In this document: positions 5,696 through 7,762 of the stretch, in pieces
Numbering within the stretch: position 1 is the first letter of the stretch
Layout of the letters: the number at the start of each line of letters is the position of its first letter
DNA from: Pseudonocardia sp.
GTDB taxonomy: Bacteria; Actinomycetota; Actinomycetes; Mycobacteriales; Pseudonocardiaceae
Direction of reading: 5' to 3'
DNA: 7,762 nt
NCBI GenBank assembly: GCA_030453005.1
Contig: JAKDLE010000115.1
Location: 1-7,762, forward strand
Program-made: the position numbers and the translations under genes
Notes under the pieces: model-generated
Seen by the model: the letters and a program-made list of their open reading frames with translations, nothing else
The model's database searches: none
Told to the model about the DNA's origin: nothing

Positions 5696-5751
5696 GAGCT
5701 GAGCGAACGGCACTTTCGCCCAGCGTGCTTGGGTGAAAGTGCCGTTAGCTC
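5696..5751. repeat. Long palindrome between bpa and wzm (terminator or dispersed repeat)
   Basis: AACGGCACTTTC and following bases at 5706-5722 pair with 5730-5746 over 17 bp with a single G-T wobble, leaving a 7-nt loop (GCGTGCT). An outer GAGCT (5696-5700) and AGCTC (5747-5751) add five more pairs, with a 5-nt bulge on the left. It lies 49 bp after the bpa stop. No U tract follows on either strand, so it may be a U-less bidirectional-type terminator for bpa or a copy of a genome-wide palindromic repeat. Confidence 0.75.
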
Positions 5752-5812
5752 GGCGTGGGGGGCGAACGGCGCCCGACGCGGGCCGCGTCATCGAACGGTC
5801 GGGGGTCGCCGG

Positions 5813-5818
5813 TAGGCT
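5813..5818 (+). promoter_or_regulatory. -10 box of the wzm-wzt-glfT1 operon
   Basis: TAGGCT fits TANNNT and ends 6 nt before the GTG at 5825, implying a leaderless mRNA. It lies beyond the palindrome, so the export genes probably have their own promoter. No strong -35 was recognised. Confidence 0.5.
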
Positions 5819-5824
5819 CGCTGC

Positions 5825-6694
5825 GTGGCGCAACCGGTGACCGCCGGCGACGAGCGGGCGGAGGACGAGATGGCGCGTCCCCGCACGGCCGAGGCCGGTC
5901 CGCGGAGCTGGTCGCGGGCCTTCGCCGACATCGGCCAGGGCTGGCGGCAACGGCCGTTGTGGGGCTACCTCGGCTGGCAGGACATCAAGCAGCGCTACCG
6001 GCGCTCGGTGCTCGGGCCGCTGTGGATCAGCATCACGATGGCCGTGGTCGCCACGGCCATGGGCATCCTCTACGGCACCCTGTTCCACGAGCCGGTGCCC
6101 ACGTTCCTGCCCTACGTCGCCACCGGTCTGCTGATCTGGTACTTCATCAACGGCTGCATCCTGGAGGGCTCCGAGGTCTTCATCGCCAACGAGGGCCTCA
6201 TCCGGTTCCTCCCGGCCCCGTTGACGCTGCACGTGTACCGGCTGATCTGGCGCCAGACGCTGTTCTTCCTGCACAACCTCGTGGTGTGGGGCGCCTTGAT
6301 GATCATCTTCCCGCGGCCGCTGGGCTGGCAGGTGCTGCTGGCGATCCCGGCGTTCGCCCTGCTGGTGGTCAACGGCGCGTGGATCGCGGTGCTCGCGGGC
6401 ATCATCGCCACCCGCTTCCGCGACATCCCGCCGATCATCGCCAGCCTCGCGCAGCTGCTGTTCTTCATGACGCCGATCGTGTGGTCCTACGAACGGCTAC
6501 GCGGGCTCCCGCTCGCGGCCTACATCGAGCTGAACCCGGTGTTGCACTTCGTCGAGATCCTGCGTCAGCCGCTGCTGGGCGCTCCGCTCATCGGGCGGCA
6601 CTGGATCGTCGTGGGCGCCATCACCGTGGCGGGCTGCCTCGCGGCGCTGGTCTGCCTGCGCAACTACCGCTCCCGCGTCGCGTACTGGGTCTGA
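5825..6694 (+). CDS. wzm: ABC-2 type polysaccharide (galactan) exporter, permease Wzm
   Basis: 289 residues. A cytoplasmic N-terminal segment with the family motif around DIKQRYRRSVLGPLWISI (53-70) precedes about six membrane segments (roughly 66-86, 94-114, 143-163, 168-193, 203-220, 260-278). A polar loop FINGCILEGSEVFIANEGLI (107-126) and FMTPIVWSYERL (214-225) are typical of Wzm permeases. Known: with Wzt it moves undecaprenyl- or decaprenyl-linked glycans across the cytoplasmic membrane; in mycobacteria the pair next to glfT1 (RfbD/RfbE) is assigned to lipid-linked galactan export for arabinogalactan. The downstream glfT1 supports the same role here. Start: GTG 5825 follows a -10 box by 6 nt (leaderless); an in-frame ATG at 5870 with a strong GGAGG at 5860-5864 is an alternative that would remove 15 poorly structured residues. 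Its stop overlaps the ribosome-binding site of wzt. Confidence 0.93.
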   Translation: MAQPVTAGDERAEDEMARPRTAEAGPRSWSRAFADIGQGWRQRPLWGYLGWQDIKQRYRRSVLGPLWISITMAVVATAMGILYGTLFHEPVPTFLPYVATGLLIWYFINGCILEGSEVFIANEGLIRFLPAPLTLHVYRLIWRQTLFFLHNLVVWGALMIIFPRPLGWQVLLAIPAFALLVVNGAWIAVLAGIIATRFRDIPPIIASLAQLLFFMTPIVWSYERLRGLPLAAYIELNPVLHFVEILRQPLLGAPLIGRHWIVVGAITVAGCLAALVCLRNYRSRVAYWV

Positions 6695-6707
6695 GGAACA
6701 TCACGGC

Positions 6708-7472
6708 ATGGTCAGCATCGACATCTCCGACGCCGCCGTCGACTTCCCCGTCTTCGACGCCAAGACCCGGTCGCTGAAGAAGGCCGTGCTCGGCAAGGCG
6801 GGCGGGCGCATCGGCACCGACAGCAAGGTGCCGATCATCGAGGCGCTGCGCGACATCACCCTGTCCCTGCGCCAGGGCGACCGCGTAGCGCTGGTGGGAC
6901 ACAACGGAGCGGGCAAGTCCACGCTGCTGCGGCTGATGTCGGGCATCTACGAGCCCACCCGGGGGCGCGCGTCCGTCGTCGGCAGGGTGGCGCCGGTGTT
7001 CGATCTGGCCGTCGGCATGGACCCGGAGATCTCCGGGCTGGAGAACATCCTGATCCGCGGCCTGTTCCTCGGTATGACGCGCAAACAGATGGACGCCCGC
7101 GTCGACGACATCGCCGCGTTCACCGAGCTGGGCGACTACCTCGACATGCCGCTGCGCACCTACTCCACCGGCATGCGGGTGCGCCTCGCGCTCGGCGTCG
7201 TCACCAGCGTCGACCCGGAGATCCTGCTGCTCGACGAAGGCATCGGCGCGGTCGACGCGGAGTTCCTGGCCAAGGCCCGCGACCGCCTCAAGGAACTGGT
7301 GGAGCGCTCGGGGATCCTGGTGTTCGCCTCCCACTCCGACGAGTTCCTCGCCGACCTGTGCAGCACCGCCATCTGGATGGAACACGGCACCATCCGGGAG
7401 CACGGCCCGCTGCGCGACGTGCTGCAGCACTACAAGGGCCGTGACGTCCTCGCGGAGACCGAAGCCCGGTGA
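6708..7472 (+). CDS. wzt: ABC transporter ATP-binding subunit Wzt (galactan export)
   Basis: 254 residues. Walker A is GHNGAGKST (64-72), the signature is the Wzt-type YSTGMRVRL (152-160) in place of LSGGQ, Walker B is ILLLDE with D176-E177, and the switch histidine is H209 in ASHS. GMDPEISGLENI (103-114) is the Wzt-specific stretch before the helical domain. The protein stops soon after the nucleotide-binding domain, so it lacks the C-terminal carbohydrate-binding domain of long Wzt proteins that read a terminal cap. This fits exporters for uncapped chains such as mycobacterial RfbE. Known: it dimerises at the membrane and powers Wzm by ATP hydrolysis. GAGGA (6693-6697) overlaps the wzm stop and sits 10 nt before the ATG, so the two are translationally close; the 3' end overlaps the GTG of the next gene. 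Confidence 0.95.
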   Translation: MVSIDISDAAVDFPVFDAKTRSLKKAVLGKAGGRIGTDSKVPIIEALRDITLSLRQGDRVALVGHNGAGKSTLLRLMSGIYEPTRGRASVVGRVAPVFDLAVGMDPEISGLENILIRGLFLGMTRKQMDARVDDIAAFTELGDYLDMPLRTYSTGMRVRLALGVVTSVDPEILLLDEGIGAVDAEFLAKARDRLKELVERSGILVFASHSDEFLADLCSTAIWMEHGTIREHGPLRDVLQHYKGRDVLAETEAR

Positions 7473-7762
7473 GTGCGGTCGACGCACCGCTTCCCCCCGA
7501 CTCCGTCGTCGCCGTCGTCGTCACCCGCCACCGCACGGCCCTGCTCGCCGACGCCCTCGCGGTGCTCGCCGCACAGACCCGTCGCGTCGACCACCTGCTC
7601 GTCATCGACAACGGGCCCGACCAGCCCGCGCGCGACGTCATGGCGGGCTGCGGGATCCCGGCCACCTGGCTGCCGTCGTGGAACAACCTCGGCGGCGCGG
7701 GCGGATTCAGCCGCCGCCGGGTGGGCGCGCCGGCGGGGGGGGCCGGCGGGGGGGGGGGGGGC
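7469..7762 (+). CDS. glfT1: Galactofuranosyltransferase GlfT1-like, 5' part
   Basis: A GTG at 7469 overlaps the wzt stop (GTGA), a common translational-coupling arrangement. The visible N-terminus has the GT2-type Rossmann start SVVAVVVTRHR, then LAVLAAQTRRVDHLLVIDNG, and the GlfT1-like NNLGGAGGF at about residues 71-79, matching M. tuberculosis Rv3782 in motif and gene order. Known: GlfT1 adds the first galactofuranose residues from UDP-Galf to the rhamnosyl-GlcNAc lipid linker on the cytoplasmic side of the membrane, making the primer that GlfT2 extends and Wzm-Wzt exports. The gene runs off the window, and its last ~17 codons are unreliable because the DNA turns into G runs; the catalytic DDD-type motif expected soon after is not reached. 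Confidence 0.85.
   Translation, partial: MSAVDAPLPPDSVVAVVVTRHRTALLADALAVLAAQTRRVDHLLVIDNGPDQPARDVMAGCGIPATWLPSWNNLGGAGGFSRRRVGAPAGGAGGGGGG
7711..7762. other. Probable sequencing/assembly artefact at the window end
   Basis: After the GlfT1 motif GGAGGFS the sequence becomes nearly pure G and C, with runs of eight G (7735-7742) and fourteen G (7748-7761). The predicted protein turns to Arg/Gly repeats, where homologues continue with a helix and an acidic WVW-x-DDD region. This fits low-quality read ends (poly-G) at a contig edge rather than biology. Confidence 0.65.

Noticed and set aside
5420..6274. 284-codon minus-strand open frame across bpa and wzm
   Set aside because: It is a GC-rich shadow frame with low-complexity Arg/Ala/Gly content, opposite to two clearly recognised genes.
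6621..7487. 288-codon minus-strand open frame opposite wzt
   Set aside because: Opposite a complete ABC ATPase with all motifs; composition (His/Asp/Gln/Arg/Val) is that of a third-position GC shadow.
1256..7762. attR copy of the tRNA 3' end
   Set aside because: No second copy of the T-arm and acceptor sequence was found by eye in the rest of the window.
1..7762. CRISPR array, toxin-antitoxin pair or defence cassette
   Set aside because: No regularly spaced repeats, and no genes of those types were recognisable; the unexplained DNA (4352-4580) is too short.

Overview
This is a high-GC actinobacterial chromosome segment, most likely from a mycolata or Pseudonocardiaceae-type organism with an arabinogalactan wall. 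The main support is the right half: a proteasome activator (bpa/pafE, ending in GQYL), an O-antigen-type ABC exporter (wzm, wzt) and the start of a GlfT1-like galactofuranosyltransferase. I recall the same gene set, in nearly the same arrangement, at the Mycobacterium tuberculosis Rv3778c-Rv3783 locus. Several starts lie 6-7 nt behind a TANNNT -10 box, as expected for the leaderless transcripts common in this phylum.

Layout: (1) 16-1110, a Rieske non-haem iron oxygenase alpha subunit of the quaternary-ammonium (CntA/GbcA-like) type. (2) 1178-1255, a CAU-anticodon tRNA with encoded CCA. (3) 1256-4580, an accessory stretch. It opens with a heavily decayed tyrosine integrase gene directly behind the tRNA, which is typical of an integrative element attachment site. 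It continues with an apparently intact divergent pair: a trans-sulfuration PLP enzyme (minus strand) and an Lrp/AsnC regulator (plus strand). It closes with about 230 bp of non-coding sequence carrying an inverted repeat. (4) 4581-5050, the 5' remnant of a class-V aminotransferase/cysteine-desulfurase-like gene (minus strand, Rv3778c-like), broken in at least four ways. (5) 5113 to the end, the conserved core bpa - palindrome - wzm - wzt - glfT1.

How the parts relate: wzm and wzt form the exporter thought to flip lipid-linked galactan across the membrane, and GlfT1 starts that galactan, so the right end is a cell-wall assembly cluster with translationally close genes (14-nt gap wzm-wzt, 4-nt overlap wzt-glfT1). 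Bpa opens the 20S proteasome gate and is unrelated in mechanism. The left-centre looks like the scar of an integrative element that entered at the tRNA. Its integrase has two amber codons plus an internal deletion that removed the catalytic box II and tyrosine region, while the PLP enzyme and its Lrp partner stay open.

I do not see a complete novel defence or mobile system. The best leads are the integrase fused to a GntR-like winged helix, the 10-bp inverted repeat around its start, the odd anticodon arm of the tRNA, the stepwise decay of the Rv3778c-like gene, and a 22-bp-stem palindrome between bpa and wzm. The last ~50 bp look like sequencing or assembly artefact (G runs).
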